Assembly (NCBI GenBank): GCA_025331445.1 | Contig: JAIWNE010000072.1 | Span: 101,488 to 165,487 of the forward strand | DNA from: Blakeslea trispora | Taxonomy: Eukaryota; Mucoromycota; Mucoromycetes; Mucorales; Choanephoraceae | Reading direction: 5' to 3' | DNA length: 64,000 nucleotides | Shown here: positions 11,490-24,120 of the stretch, one piece after another | Layout of the letters: every line of letters starts with the position of its first letter | Position numbering within the stretch: the stretch's first letter is position 1 | The notes under the pieces: generated by a model | Seen by the model: only the letters and a program-made list of their open reading frames with translations | The model's database searches: none | Told to the model about the DNA's origin: nothing | Program-made: the position numbers and the translations under genes

Positions 11490-13030
11490 TGTTCATCGTA
11501 ACGAAAGAGTGGAGATTAGTTTGTGTTCTTAAAGCAGTTTGTTACGTTTTCTCTGTAGGCTTATCAATTGTCGCTGGTAGGCTGCGCTCCTACGGCGTCC
11601 CACTTGTTGGGCAATCGTTTTGACTAATACTTTGATGTCGTCCCATTGTTTCTGTGGCGAGATTGGAGGTATGAAGGAGCGAAGGAGGGAATGAAATTCA
11701 TTGAGTTTGCTAGTGAGTTTCTCTGTAAAACATCGATTATGTGCAAGTTTGGGGTGAGCTCGCCATAGACCAGGCTCTTGGCGATGAGAAGCGAAGGTGA
11801 AGGTACAGCTCAGAAAGGCGTGATCTGTGCAAACAGGGTTAATAAAATTCACTGTGGACGAGTGGAGGTGATGGAAAAGGACTGGACAGGCGTAGATGTA
11901 GTCAATAATAGATTCGCTATTTCTACTGCGATAGGTAGGAAGGATAGGAGCCGAAGGGTCGGAGGGTTGAGAGGATTCAAAAATGATGAGGACAAGAAGT
12001 TATGCCATCTATGTTGGGGTGAAGAAGGTTATGTAAAGTAGGGCTATTGAGATCCCGCGATCATAAACCGCCACAAATTCATATTATCAAGTGATCCTCC
12101 TCTTGTGCTCACCAGGGTAGCAAGAGGTAGGACACAATATTATCTTTTCATATAAATATCAACATATATATGTTTAAAATAAAAACGGGTTCTTCCTCCA
12201 ACATATTTCTTTTGGCCTTCGCGAGTAAAGCGGTTCTAAGCGTATTACAGAACAAATCTACAGTCAAGTTCACATACAGTGTAAGATCCCCAAGCGTCTA
12301 CATGCACAGTATTTTGTGCCTCGTCCCTGTTTAAATAGAATAATGCTCACTACTGTATTTTCTTTGCCTTTTATTTTGTATATTCATTGTTATATGAATA
12401 AAGATATACAGCCCTTTTAAGTTCTCTTTTCGACTCGGCAACAGTTAGTATCGGACACTTCGGTGGATTTACCCTGGTAGTATGTGGTTTCAAAATTTAA
12501 ATCACCCAGAATCAGTATAGGGGGAAGAGAAGACATATGGTGGAGAGAGTGTGTATCGGAGGAAGAAGGAATGTGCTGATGGAATACTAGGAGTTGAAGG
12601 ATGGAGTTGAAGGAAGACCCTCGTTGGGATCTCAGAGCTGGAGCGTAGATGACAATTGCTAGCGTGGGAGGTAAGAGATGGTTGACATGAGTAATGTGAC
12701 AGGCAATGACCCGTTGATCAACGCTAATGAAATTTGGGGTTTGTTCAATGTGAGGGTTGAAGGGGACAATGCCATAGTGTTTGGACCAGACGGATGAATG
12801 AGTGCGTAATTGTTTGTGAAGAGTAGTCTGGGTGTCTGGCAAGTCGGCTGAAGTTTCTTGAAAGTATAAGACGTCTTAGTGAAGGTAGCCTAGAAATCGT
12901 AAAAACTGTGATCGCTGTAGTGAATTGGTTAGTTTCGCAAGGCTGCGACAGTTGAGGGAATCTATGCAAAGAGAGTTAGTAGGACTGGAAGGAGAGGAAG
13001 AATTAACATAATGTTGTGACATAGAAATAT
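11490..13030 (-). pseudogene. LINE ORF2 relic (endonuclease region)
   Basis: Reading right to left, ORF2 starts MSQHYVNSSSPSSP and DSLNCRSL, followed by an AP-endonuclease-like domain: NFISVDQRVIACHITHV, AIVIYAP and ILILGDLNFET. After an insert (about 12044-12419) it continues with DHAFLSCTFTFASH and PGLWRAHPKLAHN up to LQRKRNKLL. Many stops and frame changes are present. No reverse transcriptase follows: the sequence ends at the mariner, so the LINE lost its 3' half. Confidence 0.75.
12044..12419. other. Unidentified insert within the LINE relic
   Basis: About 375 AT-rich bases separate two endonuclease segments. The edges read GGGCT and AGCCC, a weak inverted repeat. No coding signal is seen. 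It may be a small TIR element or solo LTR. Confidence 0.35.
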
Positions 13031-13051
13031 CGAAGTAGTCAGAAGGGCTCT

Positions 13052-14125
13052 TTAGCTACTGGGGGCTGAGGTAGAGTCGTCAGCTGGGCTAAGGCCGGAC
13101 GAGTCGAAGTGAATATTAGTGGAGGCCGATAGATCGGCCGGTTGTGTATTGGGACGCACTGTTTGAACGGTGTTGAGGAACTGTTCAGTAGCGATCCATA
13201 CCTGTTTGTGGAATGAACGAGCGACTGCAAGTTTGCGTTGATCCTGATGGATCCGCAGAACAATGTTGGTAAGTCGAGTCCGATGAAGTTGAGTGGCGGT
13301 GACGGAGCGGTCCTCCTCTGTGAGATTCATAAATTTAGGGTCATTTAAGTTGTCAGGGGAAGTAGGTGAAAAGTCTTTCATGAGGTTGATTTTATTCAAC
13401 TGAAGGAGGTTAGTAGTTTCTGCCAAGAAATCGTTGTGAACCAGGATGGCCTAGACATTGTTAGTAGGAAAGTGGACATCTAAAAGACGGGAGCTCTGAA
13501 ACTTTAGTTTTCAAAGCTTTTCACTCATAGCAGAAATAGGTTCCTTACTACGGCAAGGGAGATATATGAAGCTGAATCCTTGAGTCATGGAGATAGGTAA
13601 CAAGGTAAGTGCGGCAGCGTCTCTAGCAGCTGGAGAAACTCGAAGGGGTCGAGGAATGCGTTGGAGTATCTGTTTAGGTGCGGGTCGGGAAGAGAGGGGA
13701 GGGGAAGCTGAGTTGGATGCTGCTATAGTTGCGTATTGCGATGCTTCTGTCCTTCTGTTGTTATCGACAGCAGAGGAAGAAACTTGTAGCTGTCGACTGT
13801 TTCAGCTCGATTTCCCAAATGCGAGTTTCAGCTGCAGAAAGGGCCTCTCGAAAGTGGGTGTTTTTGTTATCATGACATCAAATTCGATGAATTTGGTCTC
13901 GTGACGACGCAAAGTTTGCTAAATTTCGACTAAGTAATCAGGAAGATTAGGGTGAGGAAGATTTTCAGGAATAGGATTCACTGGTGGTGGTGCCTGTGTA
14001 ACTGGTAGATCGGATGAAGCTGAAGAATTCTGAGTAAAGGATACTCGGGAGAAAGCGTTCTTCGTCATTGCAGGTGGGATACGAGAGGCAATCTTTCTAG
14101 CTAAACGGGTTTTGGTGGCTGGCAT
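13052..14125 (-). pseudogene. LINE ORF1 relic
   Basis: The C-terminal half reads FIYLPCRSKEPISAMSEKL, SSRLLDVHFPTNNV and AILVHNDFLAET. It matches the YVYLPNKYRDRLSAFRHKL / NSRVLDVHYPARNVVALLIH region of the better preserved ORF1 at 32186-33601. An N-terminal fragment begins MPATKTRLARKIAS at 14125. Stops and frameshifts are frequent. ORF1 proteins of LINEs bind the element's RNA. Bases 14126-14400 continue 5' with no readable protein. Confidence 0.7.
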
Positions 14126-14399
14126 AGTGATCGAGCTAGTCGTAAAGAAGGAGTAACTACGAAAGCGCTTGCTCCGAGAAGTTTTAACTGGAGGCGTAAG
14201 GTTATGAGACTGTAAGTGGGTGTCAAAAAGGTTGGTAGAGTCGAGTGATGTTGACGAGTTGGTGGTTGTAGTGGTTAAATTTGACTTGAATGAATATAGC
14301 TGGTGTTTCGGGGTTTGAAAGGACCTAAAAACACGTGGAGCAAAAAAAAGACATACTCATGGATGTCAGGTAACAATCAATGTTGAAAACGGCTGTATA

Positions 14400-14854
14400 T
14401 GGTATATTTATTTGTAATCTGAAAATTGGTAGCGGCTTCTTGTAAACGCTCCAAAAAAGCTCGAGGAGATTTATCAGCAAATTGAACTAGATTTTAAAAA
14501 TCTTCTCTGTATTTTTGTTGAATCGTATCATATTGATAATGTCTTTCTATGCTTGATAAAATAGCATCAAAGGTAATATCATGATTGTCATAGCATTTTT
14601 TTGTCAGTTTTCCTTTTGGCGCTAAACTTTAAACAACATTTTAAAGTTCTCATTTTCTTTGCTTCATCAGTAAGTTCATGAAAGTCAAGTAGGTTCAACA
14701 GAGCGGTTTTAAAAAGGGGAAAATTGTCTTCCTCTAAACCTTGAGATACAAATATGTCGATGGGAGGTTTATTGACAGGAGAGGAACGTGGTGTAGCCAA
14801 CACAGTTTGTTTAGTAAAGGCAGAAATTCTTCTTCTGTATGGATCATATTTCAT
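14400..14854 (-). pseudogene. LTR-retrotransposon gag fragment
   Basis: The minus strand reads MKYDPYRRRISAFTKQTVL, then EDNFPLFKTALLNLLDF. After a frameshift it reads FDAILSSIERHYQYDTIQQ, one TAA stop, and NLVQFADKSPRAFLERLQEA. This pattern fits retrotransposon Gag, where SPxxFLxRL is common. It ends at unrelated sequence near 14400 and begins just left of the Gypsy-C insertion. Its parent element is not visible. Confidence 0.6.
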
Positions 14855-14901
14855 TTTCGGTTATTCCCCTGTAATGAGCACCAAATGTAACGTACACGTA
14901 T

Positions 14902-15276
14902 TAAAATGAGCTTGAGATAACGGGGTTTGATTCAGTAGTAACTCGAGGTTTGCAAGATCAGACTAGACTACTCAAGAGTATTCTCAAACTGTGATATTAA
15001 GATATTATAAGAGATCTTTTATTACTGATATTATGTGACTGAAGTTTACCTGTGATATTAAGATATTATAAGAGATAAAGAGATATAAATATCTTAACAT
15101 CAAGGTCTTTTATACTGTGTTGTTAATTGAGGATTCCTATTAGCTGTTAGTCCACACACTAACAGTGCTAGTCTGAGAGAGGCGGAATATAAATTGTATA
15201 ATTCTGATGGTGTGATTTGGGGTGTGCGAACACTTCTAATTTATCCGACCGTGTGTAACCTTACAGGCTCATAACA
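14902..15276 (-). repeat. Gypsy-C 3' LTR
   Basis: 375 bp. On the minus strand it runs from TGTTATGAGCC to GCTCATTTTA. The pol reading frame ends inside it. Confidence 0.92.
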
Positions 15277-18200
15277 TCCGGGGGGTTAAGATTTCCAATG
15301 TCCTCATTGGAATAATATGGTTTAATGCGAGACGCGTGCACATTTTTCATTTTCTTGTTGTTACTGATTTCTACTGCATCCACCCGATCGTCAGAAAGTT
15401 TCGCTGTTATTCTGCAGGGTCCACGATAACGGGCTGAAAGCTTAGAGGAGCGACCAATGGAAGCCTTCGAGTATACAGGGCAGTTGATGAGAACTAAGTC
15501 GTTGATTTCGAAGGACGGATAAGTGCGATGTCGATTAAAGGTGATAGCGTTATTTGCCTGCGACTTTAAGTTTTCCATTCGAATAATTTGAAAGGCTTCA
15601 TGTACAAATTCTTGAGTGCGAAGGTAATGGGCAGTAGGTGTACCTGACGGATTACCAATATCAGGCGTGGCGATTATGCGTGCTTCGCGCCCATGTTCGA
15701 GACTAAAGGGACTGTATTTTGTCACTTGGTGAATGGATGAGTTATAAGCGAATTGAAATTCTTGCAAGTGTTCATCCCAGGCGTCTTGCCTATTATTACT
15801 CGATAGGAATGCAGTGATTATGTTCCTGAGACTCTCCATAAAACGTTCTACCAGACCGTTAGACTGAGCGTGGTAGGCCGGTGTAAAGCGTTGAGTAATG
15901 TTTAGGTGCTTTGCCAGTGCTTTCAGTGTTGCAGCCGAATAAGGGGAGCCGTTGTCACTGATTAAAACGCGGAACATCCCATGCTCACCAATGACTTTCG
16001 TGAGGCAACGAATAATATTGATATCGTTGTTCGTGGGGACTGCAAAGAGGCAGACATACCGAGAGAAGGTGCATTGGATGACAATGACATACTTATTTCC
16101 GGAGGTAGATGTGGGTAGCGAACCGAAGGTATCAATGGCAATTGTATCGAAAGGTTCTAGTGGTGGATCAGTACGGACGAGGTTAGTGTGTCCCAGCGTT
16201 GTGTTCGTTCGTTTGACTCGTTGGCAGGTTTCGCAACTATTGATCTTGTCAGTGATCCAAGCTTTGAGTCCCGGAGCATGATAGAGACGGCTAAATCGCT
16301 GAAGCGTGCGGCCAATACCAAGGTGTCCAGTTGTCGGGTTGTTATGGAGTAGATCAAACACGTCTTCTCGTAATGATTCAGGTAGGATGGGGCGGGGGCC
16401 GAAGAAGAGGATACCAGACTCGTCAGAAAATCCACGAGAAAGAGAAGACGAACGCAGGCGGAGGCAGTACGGATCAGAGGCCTGGTGAGAGGCAAGGTCA
16501 GTGGACTGGATGGAACACACGAGGGACTTGCTGGACTCGACCAGAGGGTAGCGACTGAGCGCGTCAGGCCCAGAGTTCTCGGAACCAGGTCGATAAATGA
16601 TTTCGAAATCATGTTGCTGTAGTTGTACAGTCCAACGAGCGAGACGGCCACGGAGATCCATAGACTTACTATTGCGGAGGAACTGAAGTGAGTGATGGTC
16701 AGTGATGACCTTAAATGGAGTCCCCGTGAGATAGTGAGCAAACTTTTTGATGCCCCAGACAATGGCTAACGCTTCGACCTCAGAGACACCATAATTACGC
16801 TCAGCGGGTGAGAGAGAGCGAGAAGCAAAGGCGACAGCATACGCACGGTTGTTCGACTGATCACGTTGGCATAAGATAACACTAATACCGGCTGTGCAAG
16901 CGCCATCGGTGTGGAGTTCAAAGTGTTGAGAGAAGTCAGGGAAGCGCAAGACGGGTGCTGAGATCAAAGACTTCCACAGGGTTTCAAATGCTTCTTGGTG
17001 AGATTCATTCCAGTGCCAGGCGATGTCCTTCTTCAAAAGGGCGTTTAGTGGTGCGGCCATTACCGAAAATTTACTAATGAACGACCGATAGTACCCAGCC
17101 AGACCAAGGAATGAACGTAGGGATTCGACATCAGTTGGAACAGGGAAGTCAGCCACTGCACGGATTTTGTCCGGGTCAGTGTGCAATCCGTCAGGAGAGA
17201 TTACATAACCCAGAAAGGATATATTGTCGCTAGCGAACTTGCACTTTTTCAAATTAGCAGTGAGACCAGCAGCTCGCAGGCGGGAAAGTATAACACGGAG
17301 GTCCTTGAGGTGTTGGTCAAAGGATGGGCTGAAGCAAATGACATCATCGAGATAGACCAAGCAGATTTGCCACTTGATGCCTGCGAGTACAGAATCCATT
17401 AACCGCTGCATGGTTGCGGGAGCATTAGTGAGGCCGAACGCCATTCGACGGAACTCGTATAAACCGCTACGGCAGATGAAGGCAGATTTAGTTCGGGCGT
17501 CGTCATCCAATTCCACTTGCCAGTAACTAGACGTGAGGTCCAAAGTAGAAAAAACCTTAGCTTGTCCAAGGCTATGCAGTGTATCGTCTATGCGAGGCAA
17601 AGGATAGACGTCTTTTATCGTTACAGCATTTAAGCGACGGTAGTCCACACAGAACCGAGGTGAGCCATCGTGTTTTTTGACTATGACTACTGGAGATGCC
17701 CAAGGGGAGTTGCTAGGTTGAATGATCCCCTGTTGTAACATTTCATCGATGAGAGAGTCAATGGTTTCATTTTCGGCCGCAGAAGCACGATGAGGCGGTT
17801 GAGACAGTGGTCTGGAGTCACCCGTGTGGATGCTGTGTTTAACCAAATGAGTAGTGGAAGTTGGTTTAGAGTTAAAACAGTCGGGAAATTGTTGCAAGAG
17901 TTGTTGTAGGCTAGCCTTTTCCTCAGCTGACAAGTGCTTGCCAAATGTTGCACTGAAGTCTCCCGGCGCAGGAGCTGTGCCTTGATCAGTTAATGAATTT
18001 ACTTGTGAGGGACGAATTGGGAAGATTTGTAAGGAAGGAGATAAATACTGGTAAAAAGCAACGGTCTAATCTTTATTTAACACTCTATCACTACTATCTA
18101 GATTGGCTATCTTGACTGTCGCTATGCCCTCATTATTGAAGTTGACGAAACCAGAGGCGACGGATAGGAGCTTCTTAGCTGTCATTTCAGCTGGAGTAGA

Positions 18201-18650
18201 GACAAAGACAGCCGAGTTAGGGGGCCCAGAGATGTCAACGAAAGCATGGTGCTTACCAGGAAGACGTAGAGAGGAGACCAAAGAGCATACAGCCATAGGC
18301 GCAGGAGGTGCAGTACATGGCATGCTGGGGGGAAAACGGACTTCATGCTTGCCAGTATCGATGATGGCACCCAACTCGTGGAGCTCAGGGTATCCCAGGA
18401 TGACAGGATGGTTGAGTTGATCAGCCACATGGAAAGTCAAAGTACGTTGTGCTGAACCAACCATTGTGACGACAGAGGCAGTCCCACGAGACGATGTATT
18501 GGAGTTGTCTGCAATAGTGAAGGTCGTGGCCTTTGAAGCATCAGGAGTCAATCCCAACTTATCCACCAAGGAAGTGCGAATGACTGAGATGTCGGCACCC
18601 GTGTCCAGGAGAGCCTTTACCAAATGGTCTTGAAGTGTAGTAGCCACCAT
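15261..18650 (-). CDS. pol: Gypsy-C protease, RT, RNase H, integrase
   Basis: One frame runs from 18650 to 15261 with a single UAG at 18066-18068. The protease (18066-18650) shows the catalytic DTGADISV and HPVILGYPELHELGAI. After the UAG the frame stays open for 890 codons from 17933. RT: SNSPWASPVVIVKKHDGS, STLDLTSSYWQV and catalytic YLDDVICFS. RNase H: ELHTDGACTAGISV and ITDHHSLQFL. Integrase: zinc finger H..H with CETCQRVK, then AIDTFGSL, ISDNGSPYSA and YHAQSNGLVERFMESL (D, D, E). The end reads NVHASRIKPYYSNED and runs a few codons into the 3' LTR. The UAG may be a mutation or a read-through site; I cannot decide from one copy. Confidence 0.92.
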
Positions 18651-19617
18651 GGGTTACGGACCTTGGTGGACACGACCGGGGCAGAAGTACGCGAGGCGCC
18701 GATGTTGTTCACAGCCGGTGTATGATGACTCAGGGGGTCATCTTCGATAGGGACAGCGGCGTAAGGGGTCTGATATTGGCTCAACGCATTCACCGAGGGT
18801 TGGGGGTCCGCAGAGGAAACCGCATTGACCTTAGGCCGTAAGCGACACTTTTTGGTGAGGTGACCGACCTTGTGACAGTGGCCACAGATAGGCTTATGGT
18901 CAGTCGTCCACTGGCGCATCGGATCTTGCTTGCGTTGATCAGAGGAAGTGTTGGCGGTGCGTTTTTCCCGGAGTGCATCCACTTGCATGGGATCATCAGG
19001 AGTAGACGAGGTAGCAGCGGCCGAGGGTTCATTCGGGGCCTGAAGCGTGAGCCTTTCAAATTCACGAGCAAGACTATTTGCTGGGTCAATATACAAGGAG
19101 CGTTCCAGGGCATCCGCAGTCTCGTTGATATCCTTCCAGGAGATCAGCTTGTTGGCATTAGGGGCAACTAAATCCCTTAATTTGGGAGACATTACCATCA
19201 GATAGATGGCTCGGAGATCTTCACTGTCAGATCGTAATTCCTCAGGAAACTTGTTGATGGCTGTCTGAAAGTAGATGCGGAACTCGCGGGAGGGGGTCTT
19301 GTTTTGGCGGAGCTCATGCATCTGCTTCAAGAGGAGCAAGCGATGTTCCTTGGGGGCATGCCAAATGCTTGGATGAGTTCAGTCTTGACCTTAGTCCAAG
19401 TAGTTAGGTTGGGTTCATTGAGGATCCAGTCCCGGACACGGTCAGGAAGATAGTCAGACACATGCACCAGCATCTGGTAGTTAGACATCGCATAGCGTCG
19501 ACAGGAAGCTTCGTAAGTTTGCAGCCAAAAATTCAAGTTGTGTTTAGCTGGGTCAAAGCTAGTGGTTAGCTTGCCAACGGGGATAGGAACGGGTTGTTCA
19601 GAGAGGTTACGAGACAT
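18617..19617 (-). CDS. gag: Gypsy-C Gag (one frameshift)
   Basis: It starts MSRNLSEQPVPIPVGKL at 19617, about 110 bases inside the 5' LTR. The capsid-like part is readable through WILNEPNLTTWTKVKTEL. One base appears lost in a CCCCCAAGG run near 19350, moving the frame to LLLLKQMHELRQNKTPSREF. Past this point a zinc knuckle CGHCHKVGHLTKKC (about 18847-18890) binds RNA in the family. The frame overlaps the protease frame at 18617-18650, where protease reads on in another frame. Whether both frame changes are damage or one is programmed is open. Confidence 0.85.
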
Positions 19618-19709
19618 GATAGTTGGTTGGGTAGTGATAGACGCAGGAGTAATAGATACAGAAAGGTTTGGTACGGGATCGAGAGTAGTAGTATGGGGCT
19701 TCTAAGAAA

Positions 19710-19724
19710 GCAGCTTCTCCACCA
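19710..19724 (-). other. Gypsy-C primer binding site
   Basis: On the minus strand TGGTGGAGAAGCTGC follows the 5' LTR end directly. The TGG start fits a tRNA 3' CCA end. Confidence 0.7.
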
Positions 19725-20099
19725 TAAAATGAGCTTGAGGTAACGGGGTTTGATTCAGTAGTAACTCAAGGTTTGCAAGATCAGACTAGACTACTCAAGA
19801 GTATTCTCAAACTGTGATATTAAGATATTATAAGAGATCTTTTATTACTGATATTATGTGACTGAAGTTTACCTGTGATATTAAGATATTATAAGAGATA
19901 AAGAGATATAAATATCTTAACATCAAGGTCTTTTATAATGTGTTGTTAATTGAGGATTCCTATTAGCTGTTAGTCCACACACTAACAGTGCTAGTCTGAG
20001 AGAGGCGGAATATAAATTGTATAATTCTGATGGTGTGATTTGGGGTGTGCGAACACTTCTAATTTATCCGACCGTGTGTAACCTTACAGGCTCATAACA
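19725..20099 (-). repeat. Gypsy-C 5' LTR
   Basis: 375-bp partner of 14902-15276 with about three substitutions. Confidence 0.92.
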
Positions 20100-20155
20100 G
20101 TATGAGAAAAGGGGTTTAAAATGAATAGATAGTTTTCAGAGAAAACATGAATATG

Positions 20156-20440
20156 TCAATCTTAACGACTTGGTTATTCAGATATAAATAATAACCATGA
20201 TAGTCTTAATGGTAGACTTGTTTAGCTTTATGACAAAAAGTAAGAAAAAGGTAAAAAAATATTTCAATCCTATTAGACTTTGTTATTCAGGAACTATGGT
20301 GGCCCTACAAGCAGACTTGTTTAGTTGTGATAATATGAAGAGCAAAATCGAATATCTTAATCCGATAGACTTGTTTATTCGAGGGTTAAGTATGGTAGTC
20401 TTATATGGCAGACTTGTTTAATTTAACGCATAGTAAATGA
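20156..20440 (+). repeat. Three degenerate ~100-bp tandem units
   Basis: Each unit has an upstream GACTTGTTTATTCAGG-like core, then ATGGTAGTC and GCAGACTTGTTTAG. They lie directly right of Gypsy-C in AT-rich DNA. Bases 20441-21079 hold no gene that I can support. Confidence 0.55.
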
Positions 20441-21079
20441 AGAAAATACAAAGAAAAGAAAAATATAAAAAAAAAGAGATATGAAAAAAGAAAAGTATGA
20501 AGAAAAATAAAGTCTTGAAGGACAAAAAGATCTGTATAGGATGAGTCTGGTAGAGTTAAAAGTGATGAGAAAAAAGCTTATATTTATTAAGAGAAAAATG
20601 GTGGCTATTTATATAAGAAAAAAAATTCAGTCACGCTAGGGTATTAAAAAGTCCCCTTACATTAAATGTAAGTAGCAAAAATGTATATGCACACTCTTAT
20701 ATAGGTTAGAGAGTCATAAAGAAGCATTTTGTTTATTTCATATATTGTGATATAGATCCGATGTTGATAACTATGCTTCAAACGAGAGTTGGAACTCGAA
20801 TGGTAGAAGAGAAATAATTTTTAACCATCGTCCCCACGATCAATTTTGTAATTCTTATCGTGACTGCCTCATGACACAAGTGTCTACAGAGTTAAGACTA
20901 CCATGGTTGAATATCGTTTTTCTTCTACTTTCGTCTTTACTATTCATTATGCCTCTTAAAAAATATTTATATAATCGCGTCTTGAATTCCATTAAATTTT
21001 CAATTGAAACTTACACCCTAATAAATCGAATGTACCAGGTACTCATCGATAGGACTTTTGACTAACCTCATATACAAGC

Positions 21080-22260
21080 CGTGGACTTACGTATTAAATC
21101 AAGTTACGTTCTTGACATCACTCCTTATGCATAACAAAGGGCGATTGCTAAAGCAGATGACAAATTAGAAGGTTCAGTAAGTAGACTTGTAGGTCGTCCT
21201 CGCAAGAGTCTTGGGACAAAATATAATTCTGCTGCAAGAAAGATTGTCAAGGTTAACAATCAAATAGGCTATCCAAACAACATCAAAGCGATAAAACTGG
21301 TGTTGAAAGACGCCTAATTCTTTGATGCACCTAATCAGATACTTTTGCGACACCTTCATGAGCTGAATATGAGAACAAAAAAGATAAAAGTAAAAATATC
21401 AGGAATGATGCTCCTGAGAATGTAGGCTATTGATACACTAATTGCAATCAAAGATTGCTAAACTTATTCGTCAGTGATCAACCTGGGTGTCCCGAAGTAT
21501 TCCTTAATGAATCATACTGCTATCTTGATCGACACACCAACAAGACGTGAATTACTGTCGGTAACATTGTCAACGAAATAGAACGAACACCAATGACGGT
21601 TATCTTTGCAGCATTTATTGTCTTCAAGCAAAATCGAATATATAAAGCAAAGAGTGTTTGAGACAGTGTGACTATATGGCTAGTCGATGGTGGAAAGAGA
21701 ACAATCCTAATTACCATGGTCACTTTAATGCAGCAAAGTTTGAAAATTTGTTCAGAAAGCTTTGTAAGTCGCTACAACCTTATAAACGATGAATCATGCA
21801 TATGGATAGTGCATCTTATCATTGGTTTTTAGCACAGGATTTAGCCTACGCTTATAATAACTAGGAAATTGTTAAAAAATGGTTGGTTAATAAAGCCCAA
21901 TTGATGCCCGATAAAGAGGGCCATCTGCCTGACATGAGCAAAGGATCAACGTAACTCCAATGTACGCATGCTCAGACATAACTCGTGACCTTGGTCACAA
22001 ATTATCAATTACCCCTTCATATCACTGTGAGTTGCAGTCTGTTGAGAAGGTTTGGCGGATGATAAGGAACCCCCTCGCTTTCCATCCAGACTTAAAGGAG
22101 ACAGCCAAGACGTTAAAGAGAAGTTGACGAATATTTAAAGAGGGTTCCTGAAACCATCTTCTCCGAATCTGGAAAAGTTTATCACTAAGCAAAGAGGTAT
22201 CATGAGGACTTCCATAAGTTTAATGAGTCAGAGAAGCCTCTGGAAAATTTATGATGTTGA
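21080..22260 (+). pseudogene. Dead DDE transposase (Tc1/mariner superfamily)
   Basis: The frames are broken but motifs remain in order: VGRPRKSLGTKYN near 21190, VFLNESYCYLD near 21500 (normally DESYC, so the first D is now N), MHMDSASYHWF near 21800 (second D), VKKWLVNKAQLMPD near 21875, and HCELQSVEKVWRMIRNPLAF near 22025 (third acidic residue). This pattern fits a DDE transposase distinct from the mariners at 9867 and 34701. I could not find its inverted repeats. It has many stops and is clearly dead. Confidence 0.7.
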
Positions 22261-24120
22261 AAAGACTTCTTCTTAAGTTTAAATATGTACAAAATTGATT
22301 ATGTGATACTTCTAGTATAGATGATAACAAGTAAAATTCAATCAGACCAAAAATAAATCCCTTTATTCAATTCGAATTATTCTCTTATTTATAAAAAACT
22401 AAGTGGTCCCATGTTAAATCTGAGAATGTTGGCTTCTTCCGTTCTTTAGGATATTCATCTATAAAGAATGGCACTTTTAATTTATGTGATGATTCATCTG
22501 ACTATGAAAATGGGTAATGCACTCCTAGATGCGCTCTCAGACTCTGGATGTATTATTCGTCTGTGCTTGCACTTATATCTCTAATTAGAGGTGACCACTA
22601 ACGTAGCGTGCATGCAACAGATTACCATTTCAAAAATTCTTTTTTTGCTCAACTCATTCAACTAATTCAATCTTGGCAAAAAGTAGATGAAAAGAAATCT
22701 CCGATTTTTGTGAGCCTGATGGTACTTCTTTCATTGTATTCTGATCAGTATAATTAAAGAAAATCAAAAACGGTGCGCGACGATACTTTTAATTTTTTCT
22801 CTAACAATTGTTTCGAGACGAAATTAGATTAACCAATTTTGCCTATCAACTCCGTCTGGAACTCCTCACGGTGAACACTAAAATTTTTTTGAACCTAAAT
22901 AAAAATAATAATAAACAAACTTCTCGAAGCAAAATATTCAAAAATTTCCCCAACACATTTTCCGCCAAAATACTATTGTTTTACAGTAAATTATTTAAAG
23001 CTATTTTTGTTTGTTTTCAAATTTATTATCACTTAAATTTTTTGTTTAAATAATTTTATAGATTACATTTCATGTTAAGTATGTTTGTTATTAAAAAACA
23101 ATTAACGTTTAATTTACTAAAAAAAATTTATTATTACAGTTTATAAAATTAGAATTTTTGCGCCTTGTTATATCGCAATAAATTTAATAATTATTTTGTA
23201 ACTTATTTAATATTCTATAATGGCGAAAGTATTTCGCGCCAAAATTTGTATAAAAATTTATGATTAATGGTTTTTGTAACGTACATTTTTATAAAAACAA
23301 TCTAAATTCCCATTGCAGTGATAAAATTAGCACCTCCGCTGCGCTTCGGTTAATTTTCTTGACCTTCAGTATGGTTCAGAACGCTTCGCTTTGCAACATG
23401 CTTGTGCTGCCGTAGGTCAACTAATTCGATGAGAAGATCAGTGTGGGGGCCCCACCCATATTTTTTTTGAACCTTCGCTCTGGTATAGAATAACCCCTTC
23501 GCTATGCTTCTTGTATTTAAAACCGTCGCTTTGATAAAAAACATGTGTTCCAAGGCCGTGAAAAAGACTTGAGCTTATCCTAATAATTGGTTCATAACTA
23601 AGTCAGATGAGATCAAATATGAGTGAGTCTTTCAAAAGCAACAATCCAAGCTTGCTTTCAAAAATAAAATCCACCTAAACTTAAGACTCGAATTATCTAA
23701 GGGAATAGCAGATTCAATTGAATGATATGGACCGTCCGAATTTTGGAAAATGCAGGAACCAAATCAATTAATACCAAAGTACAGATCAAGGCTTGCAACA
23801 ACTGAAGTGAAGCACATATAGTAAATCTAAGTTCTAATACACTTTGAACTCTATGAAAGAACCAGCGCTCGCTTGAGAAGATTTGCAACTTACAATGGTT
23901 CTGGTTGCAAAGAACTTAAAATTGACTTACTCGTACGATAACACAATTTGAATTTTATTACTGCCAAAAAATCTTTCCCAAATCCACATCAAAGGAACAA
24001 AATGATAGCAAACACATTCCATTTAGTCCCAATTAAACCTCATAGAATGTTCATTACTCAATTTTCTTGCAATGTCTCTAATATACTGAGTGTTGAGAGG
24101 ATCATACTGGCTTCGCGTGA
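22261..24120. other. AT-rich stretch without recognisable genes
   Basis: I read both strands and found no protein family, long ORF, tRNA or clear repeat. A small GC-richer patch at 23330-23480 resembles the GC-rich ends of some transposons but cannot be assigned. Confidence 0.5.

Larger units (their letters stand above)
14902..20099 (-). mobile_element. Gypsy-C LTR retrotransposon, nearly intact
   Basis: LTRs of 375 bp (14902-15276 and 19725-20099) differ at about three positions, and GTAT flanks the element (14898-14901 and 20100-20103). On the minus strand the order is gag, protease, RT, RNase H, integrase (Ty3/Gypsy). Few lesions and near-identical LTRs indicate recent insertion. The only breaks seen are one frameshift in Gag, a frame change at Gag/protease and one UAG between protease and RT. 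Confidence 0.95.

Noticed and set aside
23350..23553. Possible Helitron 3' end in a GC-rich patch
   Set aside because: No CTRR terminus, hairpin or matching copy could be shown.
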